NCBI GenBank assembly: GCA_018064505.1
Contig: JAGHVC010000090.1
Coordinates: forward strand, 1 to 42,822
DNA length: 42,822 bases
Source of the DNA: Candidatus Minthosoma caballi
GTDB taxonomy: Bacteria; Bacteroidota; Bacteroidia; Bacteroidales; Bacteroidaceae
Direction: 5' to 3'
This document shows positions 20,282 to 31,505 of this stretch, piece after piece. The notes beneath the pieces are model-generated. The model was not told the origin of the DNA. It ran no database searches and saw only the letters and a list, made by a program, of their open reading frames with translations. Made by a program: the position numbers and the translations under genes. Each line of letters opens with the position of its first letter. The stretch's first letter is position 1.

Positions 20282-21478
20282 ATGAATAACTTCTTGTTTC
20301 ACAGTCCTACAGAGTTTGTGTTTGGCAAACAGACGGAGGAAAAGACAGGTGCTATGGCTGCTCTGTATGGAGCAAAGAAAGCATTGATTGTGTATGGTGG
20401 CGGCAGTGCGAAAAGAAGCGGCTTGCTCGACAGAGTGGAGGCTTCGCTCAAAGAGGCTGGCGTTGAGTATGCTGAGTTAGGCGGCGTACGCCCAAACCCT
20501 ACTGATGACAAAGTGTATGAGGGCATAAAGCTGGCAAAGGAAGAAGGCGTGGATTTCGTGCTTCCTGTTGGTGGCGGCTCTACTATTGACACGGCAAAAG
20601 CTATTGCAGCCGGCGTGAAATATGACGGCGATTTCTGGGATTTCTTCTGCGGCAAGGCAGTGGTGAAAGAAGCTCTGCCATTGGGAGTGGTGCTGACAAT
20701 TCCTGCTGCCGGCAGCGAGGCGTCGGGCAACAGTGTCATCACTAAGATTGACGGTCTGAAAAAGCTTTCACTTCGCACTCACAACGAGCTGCGTCCTAAG
20801 TTTGCAATCATGAATCCTGAACTCACTTTCACTTTGCCGCCATTCCAGACAGCATGCGGCATCGCTGACATGATGGTTCATGTGATGGAGAGATATTTCT
20901 CAAACACAAAGAATTGCGAACTCACCGACCGTCTATGTGAAGCAACTCTTCTGAGCATTATTTGCGAAGCGCCTAAGGTAATGGCAAATCCTGATGACTA
21001 TGATGCAAGAGCCAATATAATGTGGTGTGGCACAGTGGCGCACAACGGTCAATGCGGCGTAGGTCGTGAGGAGGATTGGGCAAGCCATTTCCTTGAGCAT
21101 GAGGTGAGTGCGATATACAATGTAGCTCACGGCGCTGGTCTTTCTGCCATTGTGCCTGCATGGATGACTTGGATGCTGGATCACAACATAGACAAGGTGG
21201 AACAGTTTGCTCGCCGAGTGATGGGCGTCACCCCGAGCGATGTGCAAGGTGCTGCTCCTGGGGCAAAATACAAGAAGGTTGCTGCTCTTGGAATTGAACG
21301 ACTGAAAGAGTTCTGGCACTCACTTGGACTTCCTGTAAACATGACAGAGCTTGGCATAGACAATCCCGACATTGACCTGCTTGTCAAGAAGTTGCATGAG
21401 AACAAAGGTGAGCTCGTCGGCAAGTATGTTCCGCTCGATTGCAATATGAGCCGCGAGATATTTGAATTGGCACGATAA
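20282..21478 (+). CDS. Iron-containing alcohol dehydrogenase (YqhD/BDH-like); start revised from 20219
   Basis: NNFLFHSPTEFVFGK; LPVGGGSTIDTAKAIA; GVGREEDWASHFLEHEVSAIYNVAHGAGL. Confidence 0.9.
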   Translation: MNNFLFHSPTEFVFGKQTEEKTGAMAALYGAKKALIVYGGGSAKRSGLLDRVEASLKEAGVEYAELGGVRPNPTDDKVYEGIKLAKEEGVDFVLPVGGGSTIDTAKAIAAGVKYDGDFWDFFCGKAVVKEALPLGVVLTIPAAGSEASGNSVITKIDGLKKLSLRTHNELRPKFAIMNPELTFTLPPFQTACGIADMMVHVMERYFSNTKNCELTDRLCEATLLSIICEAPKVMANPDDYDARANIMWCGTVAHNGQCGVGREEDWASHFLEHEVSAIYNVAHGAGLSAIVPAWMTWMLDHNIDKVEQFARRVMGVTPSDVQGAAPGAKYKKVAALGIERLKEFWHSLGLPVNMTELGIDNPDIDLLVKKLHENKGELVGKYVPLDCNMSREIFELAR

Positions 21479-21494
21479 CGATAAGTAAACAGAA

Positions 21495-21531
21495 AATCCC
21501 CAGAACTCATGATAGAAGAATTCTGGGGATT
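21495..21531 (+). terminator. Rho-independent terminator after the alcohol dehydrogenase gene
   Basis: AATCCCCAGAA ... TTCTGGGGATT. Confidence 0.75.
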
Positions 21532-21617
21532 ATTGTATGTGTTTTGTACTAAGTAATAATTTGCTTACTCAGCATTAATATGACCGTTTGCCCTCTTGCT
21601 TAAGTAGGTGATTATAA

Positions 21618-22826
21618 TTATTTCTGCTTTTTGTCAATATAGAAGAAAGACTTTATCAACTCGCCACCATCGTCGAGAATGCGGAGGTATGACTTGCCAT
21701 CCATGTCAACAAACTTTGCACCCAGAAGGCCCATATTATTATCTACGCCGAAAACGGGAGCTGTCTCATAATCATTGTCATCAGCAGAGATGCACATCAC
21801 AGCAAAAGCATCTTCACCTTCTCCATCAATCTGACGGAATACTACTCTGTAGTCGTCTTCATAACGAGCAGAATAAGTGTTCAAGCCATCGCTCCACTTA
21901 CCCATCTTGAACTTAGGCTTTGTAGTGTTGAGGGTAGGAATAGGCGTATCACCGTAGATTGTCGAGCAACGGCGAAGGATTGCATAGCCGTTAGGATAGT
22001 GTTCATCTTGAATAGGCTCAATCTGACAGTTGCGGAAAACGCACTTGTTAAAGTACTGATAATCTGTCATGTCGAAGAGAGGACCCTTAAGGTTGTCGAA
22101 CACGCAAGATGTGAAATTAATTACATCGCCTCCTAAAATATTGATTTGCTCATACTCCTTGTTGTTGTAGAACTTACAATCGTTGAAACGAACAACATTG
22201 CAGTTGACAACATGCATTGTGTAGTATGTGCAGTCGTGCACATTGCTTCGATTCACATAAACATTGTTGCTGTCCTCGAAACGGAAACCTTCTGTGCCGC
22301 AACCAAAGAAGTCGCAATCGTTGATGTGAACATTTGTGCAGTTGTCAATTTCAAGCACTCCCTTGTCACAGTAGCCGCCATCTGTATGGCCCATGATTAT
22401 GTTCTGAAGAGTAAGACCGTCACATCCTCTGAACTCCATCACATTCACATAACGAGGAGTGGCAAGGAGAGTTGCCATACCTTTCTTTGAACGAATAGTA
22501 AGGTTTGGACAAGCTTTCACCTGAAGTCCCACGCCATCAGTATTGTTGGTGTAAGTCACATAGCTGCCATCATCAAAGCGACTTTCATCCTTATCTTCAG
22601 AATCATAGTAAGCAGGTCCTTTCATGATTTTACCAGCATCAATCCATTCAACCAACGCATCAGTGATGACAATTGGATTTTTTGAGTCGATCACAATAGT
22701 GCGATTTGGACCAATCGCCTTCATGAACTCGTCAGCAGTTTTCACTGTAATTGTCTTTGTCTGTGCCGAAGCGAACACTGCAACAAACAATGCTGCCAAT
22801 ACTACAACTTGTCTTAGTTTTTTCAT
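21618..22826 (-). CDS. Secreted right-handed parallel beta-helix protein
   Basis: 402 aa; signal peptide; ladder of N-[VI]-x-[IF]-N-x-C-x-F repeats (NVHINDCDFFGCG, VRFNDCKFYNN, INFTSCVFDN). Confidence 0.75.
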   Translation of the reverse strand: MKKLRQVVVLAALFVAVFASAQTKTITVKTADEFMKAIGPNRTIVIDSKNPIVITDALVEWIDAGKIMKGPAYYDSEDKDESRFDDGSYVTYTNNTDGVGLQVKACPNLTIRSKKGMATLLATPRYVNVMEFRGCDGLTLQNIIMGHTDGGYCDKGVLEIDNCTNVHINDCDFFGCGTEGFRFEDSNNVYVNRSNVHDCTYYTMHVVNCNVVRFNDCKFYNNKEYEQINILGGDVINFTSCVFDNLKGPLFDMTDYQYFNKCVFRNCQIEPIQDEHYPNGYAILRRCSTIYGDTPIPTLNTTKPKFKMGKWSDGLNTYSARYEDDYRVVFRQIDGEGEDAFAVMCISADDNDYETAPVFGVDNNMGLLGAKFVDMDGKSYLRILDDGGELIKSFFYIDKKQK

Positions 22827-22878
22827 TTTTTTGAGTTTAGTTGTTTTTATAAGCTTTGTGTTAGAACTTATTTCGCGG

Positions 22879-22886
22879 CAAAGGTA
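22879..22886 (-). promoter_or_regulatory. -7 element TACCTTTG for the beta-helix gene
   Basis: CAAAGGTA on the plus strand. Confidence 0.55.
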
Positions 22887-22968
22887 AGTATTCTTGGTTT
22901 ATTAAATGGCACAAAAGAAGTAAAAAAATACAAAAAAAAGTAATAAATATTAGATAATCGCATAAAAA

Positions 22969-23010
22969 AGAATGCTTGATATTAGCTGTGGGAGAATAAT
23001 CAAGCATTCT
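22969..23010 (-). terminator. Rho-independent terminator of the DUF3237-CE1 gene
   Basis: AGAATGCTTGA ... TCAAGCATTCT, T-rich on the minus strand beyond. Confidence 0.75.
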
Positions 23011-23033
23011 TAAAGCAGTAGAAATATGATTCT

Positions 23034-24479
<1,446 letters not shown>

Positions 24480-24496
24480 CTACCTTTTTTGTCTTG

Positions 24497-24504
24497 CAAA
24501 TTTA
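24497..24504 (-). promoter_or_regulatory. -7 element TAAATTTG for the DUF3237-CE1 gene
   Basis: CAAATTTA on the plus strand. Confidence 0.5.
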
Positions 24505-24612
24505 GCTCCATTTTTGTTTTATAGCTAAAGGATTTGAAACAAAGATTTAGAAAAATGAAACATTTGACGCTCAATTCTTATCAGAAAAGCTTATATATAC
24601 ATTATTATATAT

Positions 24613-24620
24613 TACCTTTG
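24613..24620 (+). promoter_or_regulatory. -7 element TACCTTTG for GH10
   Basis: 22 bp before the ATG at 24642; lies inside the longer computed ORF. Confidence 0.6.
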
Positions 24621-24641
24621 CACAAATTAAAAAAATCAATC

Positions 24642-27251
24642 ATGAAGAAATCCTTGCTTTTACTTTTCACTCTCGCATGCGTTAGTGGCAATGTTCTTGC
24701 TCAGTCAGATAACAACAAACTGATTGATATTTGCGAAAAGAATACAGACAAATCTTACAAGGTTTACAATACCTCAACCACTATTGCAGAGGGAAGCACC
24801 CTCACTGTGCGCACTTCGCGCTACACAGATTTCTACCCTGTTCTTTCAGGAAAAGGAAGCCTCGAACTGTATTGCGGCGGCGAGCGCAGCTATTTGGGAA
24901 ATCATAGCGACAAGTCATATCCTGATTGGACAAGATTTACAGGAAATGTTGATGTCTATCCATATAAGGCGGTAGAATCTAATGCTGGTTTCTATGGAGC
25001 AATCATGAACACCAATGGAAAGTCTTTCTCTCCTGAAGACGCAAATCCAGGCAATAAAATCAACGGAATGCTTGCTAACAATCATGTGACATTGCATCAA
25101 GGAGCAGCGTTGGCAACAGAGAAGTCTGCAGCAGGAGTGCGAATAGGAGAGCTCAACACAGAAGCAGGCAGTCGCTTGTATGGCTACTACAAGTCACAAA
25201 GCGCTACTTCGTCTGCCTATTATCTGCTTGGCTCGCTCAACACTGATGCAATTCTGGCAGGACGCATTGCTTCAACGGAAAAGAATGGAGCCCCAGATGC
25301 AACACAGGCAGTAGGCATTATTAAAGAAGGCAAAGGTACCTACTCTATCACAGGAAATGACAATCAGATTTCGGGTTCAATCCGTGTGAATGATGGAACT
25401 CTTCTGATTAACAACGATGCTGCTCAAGCAAAGGCTAAGAAGCTTAGCGGCGGAACAGGAGCTATGGCAGACACTTCATTGCCAATTGCTTATGTCTTCA
25501 AAGGAGCTACGCTTGGCGGAACAGGCAACATTGGCGGCAATGTGGATTTGTATGGCACAATTGCTCCGGGCGTGAATGGATCAGGACAGCTGCACATTGC
25601 TAACTACGCAACATCAAAGGCATGCAATGTGACTGTTCATCCTGCCTCTGTGATTAATTGCAACATAACAGATGCTGCTGTTTATAGTTCTCTTGACATC
25701 AGTGGCCAGATTATTCGCAGCAGCATGACTGAAGACTTTGGAGAAAGCAACGACCTGTCACAGGTGGTAGTTACGCTCAGTGAAAATCATGCAGTGAAGG
25801 TTGGCGATTCTTTCACTCTTGTCAGAGCTGCTAAGGGCCGTGAAAATGCTGGTGTCTGGTTCCTTAAGGTAGTAGTGCCAAACAAACTCACATGGGAGGT
25901 GAGCGAGAAGAATGAGGATGATGGTTCATATACTTTGTCCCTAACATGTGTGTCACTCGACGATGACGACAATAACTCGGGCGGTGATGATGGCAGTGAT
26001 TCGGGCAACGATGAAGATGACACAGATGACGACAATACTTCAGGAGGCGAGGCTGCAGACATACCGCAAGGACTCTACTTGCGTCAATACCTAGAAATGC
26101 TCGATTCAGACAAACGAATAGGCGTGGCTGTACCTTCTACATGGACATTTAATGTTCCAGCCAATCCTGTATCAAATGTATCAAAGGCTATCTCTAACAA
26201 CTTCAACTTATGTGTTGCAGAGAACGAGATGAAGATGGACGCCCTTGAGCCAAGCCAGAACTCTTTCAACTACACAGAAGCACTGAACCTCATACAGTTT
26301 GCCCGTGCTAAAAAGATGGATGTGCGTGGTCATACTCTTTGCTGGCATTCGCAGGTGCCTCAGTGGATTTCGAAAGATGGTAAAAACAATGACAAGGGAT
26401 GGACACGCGCTCAGTTGCTCAAGATTCTTGAGAATCACATCATGAATATTGTGCCTCGCTTCAAGGATTGGATTTGCGAGTGGGATGTGGTGAATGAAAC
26501 TCTTGACGACGACCAAAGCATTGTGAGAACAAAGCCTACAGGCTATCAGCTTCGCAAAGAGTCTGTCTGGGTGAAAGTGATTGGCGAAGATTTCATCGAC
26601 TCAGCATTTGTATATGCCCACAGAGCTAATCCAAACATCAAGCTGTATTTGAACGACTACGGCTGTGAGTACAGCGGCGGAGCAAAGACCGCAGCATTAT
26701 ACAATCTGGCTAAGCGCCTGAAGGACAGCGGCATCCCTATTGCTGGTGTAGGCTTGCAATGCCACTTGAGTGCTGCCGACTTTGACAAGGCCAAGCTCGA
26801 TGCCACTGTGAAGAAGTATGCAAAAATAGGTCTCAACTGTATCTTCACCGAAATTGATCTTGCAATCTACAGCAATACTGCTTCCGAGCAGAAGAAGCAG
26901 GCTGATGCATTCAAGGCAATCACGGAAGTGTTCCTAAACAACGACAATTGCCCACACATGATTGTCTGGGGCATCAATGACAAATATTCTTGGATTTCTG
27001 ACCGCAATCCTTTGCTATTCGACACAAATACGAAGGAGAAGCCAGCATACTACTCTGTTCAGAGTGCCGTTCGTAGCTATGTAGCCACAGGAATTAAGGA
27101 CATCAAGATGTCGCCAGAAATTGCAACATCAGATGAAGACGCAGTCGAGATTGCTCGCTACAATGCTGCAGGTCAGCTTGTTAACATGCCATGCAAAGGA
27201 CTCAATATTGTAAAGCTTAGCAATGGAGCTGTACGCAAGGAAATGAGATAA
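24642..27251 (+). CDS. GH10 endo-beta-1,4-xylanase with N-terminal autotransporter-like beta-strand region and Asp-rich linker; start revised from 24534
   Basis: Signal peptide MKKSLLLLFTLACVSGNVLAQ; WDVVNETLDDD (acid/base), FTEIDLAI (nucleophile); GTYSITGNDNQISGSIRVNDGTLLIN. Confidence 0.92.
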   Translation: MKKSLLLLFTLACVSGNVLAQSDNNKLIDICEKNTDKSYKVYNTSTTIAEGSTLTVRTSRYTDFYPVLSGKGSLELYCGGERSYLGNHSDKSYPDWTRFTGNVDVYPYKAVESNAGFYGAIMNTNGKSFSPEDANPGNKINGMLANNHVTLHQGAALATEKSAAGVRIGELNTEAGSRLYGYYKSQSATSSAYYLLGSLNTDAILAGRIASTEKNGAPDATQAVGIIKEGKGTYSITGNDNQISGSIRVNDGTLLINNDAAQAKAKKLSGGTGAMADTSLPIAYVFKGATLGGTGNIGGNVDLYGTIAPGVNGSGQLHIANYATSKACNVTVHPASVINCNITDAAVYSSLDISGQIIRSSMTEDFGESNDLSQVVVTLSENHAVKVGDSFTLVRAAKGRENAGVWFLKVVVPNKLTWEVSEKNEDDGSYTLSLTCVSLDDDDNNSGGDDGSDSGNDEDDTDDDNTSGGEAADIPQGLYLRQYLEMLDSDKRIGVAVPSTWTFNVPANPVSNVSKAISNNFNLCVAENEMKMDALEPSQNSFNYTEALNLIQFARAKKMDVRGHTLCWHSQVPQWISKDGKNNDKGWTRAQLLKILENHIMNIVPRFKDWICEWDVVNETLDDDQSIVRTKPTGYQLRKESVWVKVIGEDFIDSAFVYAHRANPNIKLYLNDYGCEYSGGAKTAALYNLAKRLKDSGIPIAGVGLQCHLSAADFDKAKLDATVKKYAKIGLNCIFTEIDLAIYSNTASEQKKQADAFKAITEVFLNNDNCPHMIVWGINDKYSWISDRNPLLFDTNTKEKPAYYSVQSAVRSYVATGIKDIKMSPEIATSDEDAVEIARYNAAGQLVNMPCKGLNIVKLSNGAVRKEMR

Positions 27252-27318
27252 TATATCATTGCAAAATCAAAGAATAAAAGAATTTTTTACTCTTACATCG
27301 AGATTTATTTTATAAGAA

Positions 27319-27353
27319 AAAGCCGTCAGTTAGTAGCGCTAACTGACGGCTTT
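27319..27353. terminator. Bidirectional terminator between convergent GH10 and HTCS genes
   Basis: AAAGCCGTCAGTTAG tagcg CTAACTGACGGCTTT, perfect 15-bp stem. Confidence 0.92.
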
Positions 27354-27375
27354 TTTTGTTTTATTATCTCGCAAA

Positions 27376-30300
27376 TTACTTAGCAATCTTCTCTTTCATA
27401 TACTCTGATGGCGTCTTTCCATAAGTGTCTTTGAACGAAGTGGAGAAAGTGCTGAGTGAGCGGAAACCAGTTGCAATACTTACATCCGTGATGTCAAGAT
27501 GCTTTTCGCTCAGTAGTCGTGCAGCTTCCTTTAATCTAATTGACTTGATGAAATCACGAGGCGTTTGACCAGTCAGCTCCTTTATCTTGCGATGGAAATG
27601 CACACGGCTCACACCCACTTTGTCTGAGATAAATTCAACATTAAGCTCTGGATTGTCAAGATTCTCATTGATGACACGAAGCACACGCTCCATAAGATGC
27701 TCATCAGGCGAAGTAAGCTTGACCTGCTCGATTGTGCCTTCTTTCTGCATAGAAGTGACAAACTTGCCCTTTAGCAACTGACGCTGCTTCACGATGCTGA
27801 GTGCAGTTGTGCGGAGCAGCTCAACATTAAATGGCTTTGTGATGTAAGCATCAGCTCCGATACTCATGCCAGCTATTCTGTCTGCTTCCGTAGTCTTTGC
27901 CGACATGAGAATGACAGGAATGTGGTTTGTGTTGAAGTTTGTCTTCACATTCTGGCAGAGCGTAGTTCCCTCCATCACAGGCATCATGATGTCACTGATG
28001 ATAAGGTCAACCTTTTCCGGATTCTTTTGCACATAATCCCAGCCTTCTTTACCATTGCCGCATTCATGTATAGTGAAATCACCGCTCAGCTCGCTGTGGA
28101 TATACTGTCGGATAGCACTATCATCCTCTACCACAAGCAGATTGCGATGTTTTGTGCTGTTAGCCTCAATAGGCAATGCCGTCGTCTCCACATCTGCATG
28201 GGTAGTATCTTCGGTTTCTGACTGAGAAACATTAATTGCATCAGAAGCATTATCCTCCATCTTCTTCTCAGCACTTGCTTCCGTAGATGTTTCCGCAATA
28301 ACTTGTATGTCAGCCGAAGCAGCAAGCGGCATGTTCACTACGAAGCTTGAGCCTTGACCAGCAGGATTGTCTGTCGCTTTAATATCACCCTTGTGAAGAT
28401 CAACAAGAAGAGCTGTCAGATTCAATCCAATACCAGTGCCAATATATCCATTCTGATGCTTAGCCGAATAGAATCTCTTGAACACCTTCTGCTTGTCAGC
28501 GCCAGGGATTCCCACGCCTGTGTCATTGACAACAATAGTGAAGCATCCATCAATGTTCTGTTTAAGCTGCATAGTGATTGCGCCGCCGTCAGGAGTGAAC
28601 TTAAACGCATTGCTGAGGAGGTTCATCACAATCTTGTCCAGAGAACTTGAATCCACCATAGCATTGAGAGCAGGAATGCCCTCATGCTCAAATTTGAAGT
28701 CTATGCCTCGGTTTTGAGCAGTTGTCTCAAACACCTCAGCAAGATTGTCAAGGAACTCAACCAGTTCCACATTCTGGTATGTCAATTGGAACTGTCCCTT
28801 CTCAATCTTACGGAGATCCATCAGCTGATTGATAAGACGGAGAATGCGATGTGCATTCTGATGTATCAAACGATAGTTGCGCTGATGCTCATCATCTTTG
28901 TCCATGCTGCGCAGCTTCTCAAGCGGAGCAAGAATCAAGGTCATAGGAGTGCGAATCTCGTGGCTGATATTCATAAAGAACTGAATGCGAGCTTCATTGA
29001 GTTCTTCCTCCTGGCGATGAGTCATGAGAATCTTGCGTGCAGCAATACGCTCTTTTATCTGCACATACACAAAATATCCGATTATCAGCAAGAGAAGCAA
29101 ATACACAATATATGCTATAGGAGAAGCATACCATGCAGGATGAATAATCACTGTGATGGTTTTCTCTTCTGATGCCTTGCCATAACCCACCGCACGAATA
29201 TGTATGTGGTATTTGCCCGGATTCATGTTGTTGAAGGAAATGCGATTCTGCCCTTCGCCAACGCTTATCCATTCGCCATCATTGATGCTATACTCATAAG
29301 CAGTGTGGCTCGAAGCAAAGCTCATAGTGGAAAGCTCAAGACTGAATGTGTTGTCAGTATTGCAAAGATGCACTTCCTTTGCTTCAGAAATCCACTCGCT
29401 GATAATATCATACACGCCAGATTTCTGCCCCACATGCACAGGAGTGCCGAAAAGATAGAAGTCAACAATGCGGAACGACAATTCATGCGTCTCCTTGTTA
29501 TGCTCAATGTTCTCAGGCACAAAATAATTGAGGCCATTAATGCCGCCGAAGTAAAGAGTGCCATTGAATTGTGCCGACGAATTAGCACAGAACTCATTGC
29601 CTTGCAAACCGTCTGCAAGGTAGAAGTTATTTATCTCGCCAGTTTGCGTGTCAATGTGAGAAAGTCCGTTATCGGTACTAGCCCATACGGTCTGCTTGCC
29701 ATTCTTTTCAACTATCTGTACAGAGCAAATGTGATTGTCACACAATCCGTCATTCACTGTGTAGTTTTTGTATTTGCCGTCTTTCGATATAGAATATACG
29801 CCATGTGAAGTTGCCAGCCAGACAGAGCCATCAGGAGCAAAGCTAATGCTGCTTATAGTGCATCCCGACAAATGCACCTTACCGTTCTTGAGCGAGCCAT
29901 TTTTCTCTATCGTAAATTCATTCACGCCATCAGCAGAGCCCACATAGAGCTTATTTCCTTTTGATGCAATAGAGTAAACCCAGCCATTCTGCAGAATGCC
30001 AAACTTCTCGTCGGAATGGTTGTCGTGATAGTTGATAAGTGACTTTGTGCTTGGATCATATCTGAATACGCCATTGCCCATCGAAGCAATCCAAAGACAG
30101 TGAGAATCATCCTCGCAAATGTCAAATATGTTCTGCACCTTTGCTCCATCCGGATGAATTGCTGAGAACGGGCTGAACGAGCCCGTTGCCTTGTTCATGC
30201 ACACCAATCCGCCAATAGATGAGCCAAGCCACACATTGCCACTCTTGTCCTCATGAATAGAAGAAATGGTTTGTGGCACAGTAGGCATCACAGCAGGATC

Positions 30301-31458
30301 ATAGTGCTTGCTTGTCGTGCCATCTATGTTCACAAGGAACAATCCTTGATGATCGGCAGCCACCCAGATGCCGCCTTGGCTTGCTGGGCAAATGCTTGTC
30401 ACACAGTTAGTTCCAATAGTGTTCTTGTTAAGCGAGCGATGGCCTATATATTCAAAATTACTTGCCAAGCGAGTAGAGACTACTATGCCTTTCCAGTAAA
30501 CAGCAACCCACAAATTGCCATCTGTATCCACAAGAGCATCATCCACATTCGCTTTTGTCATGTCAAAGTCAAGCGCTCTGACAGAGCTTTGGTGCACAGT
30601 GCCTTTGCTTTCCTCATACACGAGGAGACCATTGCCATCCGTGCAGATTGACAGCTTTCCTTTACCATCGCTGCGCATAGATTTTATCACGGTGTTTTCT
30701 GGCAATCCCTCTGGATGCATTCTTTCAAACGCTTTCTTTTCCTTGCTGTATCGATAAAGACCATTGTTAGCAGTCGAGACATAAATTGTGCCCTTCACAC
30801 CTTTACATATTCTATTAGCTCCCTCCACGCCTGGCACTTCCTTGCCTTTCTTACCATTGAAAAGAACAACTTTGCGAGCAGCATTGATTGCCCAGACTTC
30901 GTCACCCTGTGTGTTCAGGAATGATGACGGACGAACATCATTGAGAGTGAAATCTTTCGTCAGCGCAGCATACAGATTTCCTTCTTCATCTTTGCGAATC
31001 ACATAGCTATGCGCACCAGTGGCACACACATGCACCTCGCCATTGAGGAATTTGTTTATCGCAACAATGTGTGATTTTATTGTGTCGCCGCTTTCAGCAA
31101 TGATAGGAACTTGCGTGAACGAATTCGTAGCATAGCTAAAACTTTGCAGGCTATTTTCGCTGCCAATCAGAATATGGTCGGCGTCAAATTCAAGCACCGA
31201 GGTCGTCAAATCATGGCTGAGAGACGAAGGGTCATCGCTATGATGATACTGATTCATTTTTGCTCCATCATAGCGGTTCAAGCCATTGCGAGTGCACACC
31301 CACATGTTGTGCCTTGAGTCTTCGTACAGAAAACGCACGCATGTGTTTGACAAACCTTGGTCAGAAGTGAATTGGACAACATTCTGCGCCAAAGCATTTT
31401 GCAATGACAAGCAGATTATGCCTACAAGCGCAGTTAATGTCTTTAATCTATTATTCAT
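27376..31458 (-). CDS. Hybrid two-component system regulator (beta-propeller sensor, Y_Y_Y, histidine kinase, REC, AraC HTH)
   Basis: 1360 aa; FFMNISHEIRTPMTLILAPLEKL; VVEDDSAIRQYI...LIISDIMMP; C-terminal AraC motif; TM IAYIVYLLLLLIIGYFVYVQI. Confidence 0.95.
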   Translation of the reverse strand: MNNRLKTLTALVGIICLSLQNALAQNVVQFTSDQGLSNTCVRFLYEDSRHNMWVCTRNGLNRYDGAKMNQYHHSDDPSSLSHDLTTSVLEFDADHILIGSENSLQSFSYATNSFTQVPIIAESGDTIKSHIVAINKFLNGEVHVCATGAHSYVIRKDEEGNLYAALTKDFTLNDVRPSSFLNTQGDEVWAINAARKVVLFNGKKGKEVPGVEGANRICKGVKGTIYVSTANNGLYRYSKEKKAFERMHPEGLPENTVIKSMRSDGKGKLSICTDGNGLLVYEESKGTVHQSSVRALDFDMTKANVDDALVDTDGNLWVAVYWKGIVVSTRLASNFEYIGHRSLNKNTIGTNCVTSICPASQGGIWVAADHQGLFLVNIDGTTSKHYDPAVMPTVPQTISSIHEDKSGNVWLGSSIGGLVCMNKATGSFSPFSAIHPDGAKVQNIFDICEDDSHCLWIASMGNGVFRYDPSTKSLINYHDNHSDEKFGILQNGWVYSIASKGNKLYVGSADGVNEFTIEKNGSLKNGKVHLSGCTISSISFAPDGSVWLATSHGVYSISKDGKYKNYTVNDGLCDNHICSVQIVEKNGKQTVWASTDNGLSHIDTQTGEINNFYLADGLQGNEFCANSSAQFNGTLYFGGINGLNYFVPENIEHNKETHELSFRIVDFYLFGTPVHVGQKSGVYDIISEWISEAKEVHLCNTDNTFSLELSTMSFASSHTAYEYSINDGEWISVGEGQNRISFNNMNPGKYHIHIRAVGYGKASEEKTITVIIHPAWYASPIAYIVYLLLLLIIGYFVYVQIKERIAARKILMTHRQEEELNEARIQFFMNISHEIRTPMTLILAPLEKLRSMDKDDEHQRNYRLIHQNAHRILRLINQLMDLRKIEKGQFQLTYQNVELVEFLDNLAEVFETTAQNRGIDFKFEHEGIPALNAMVDSSSLDKIVMNLLSNAFKFTPDGGAITMQLKQNIDGCFTIVVNDTGVGIPGADKQKVFKRFYSAKHQNGYIGTGIGLNLTALLVDLHKGDIKATDNPAGQGSSFVVNMPLAASADIQVIAETSTEASAEKKMEDNASDAINVSQSETEDTTHADVETTALPIEANSTKHRNLLVVEDDSAIRQYIHSELSGDFTIHECGNGKEGWDYVQKNPEKVDLIISDIMMPVMEGTTLCQNVKTNFNTNHIPVILMSAKTTEADRIAGMSIGADAYITKPFNVELLRTTALSIVKQRQLLKGKFVTSMQKEGTIEQVKLTSPDEHLMERVLRVINENLDNPELNVEFISDKVGVSRVHFHRKIKELTGQTPRDFIKSIRLKEAARLLSEKHLDITDVSIATGFRSLSTFSTSFKDTYGKTPSEYMKEKIAK

Positions 31459-31505
31459 TATCTATTATAAAGATATATATAAAGTCGGATTTGTGGATTC
31501 TTGTC

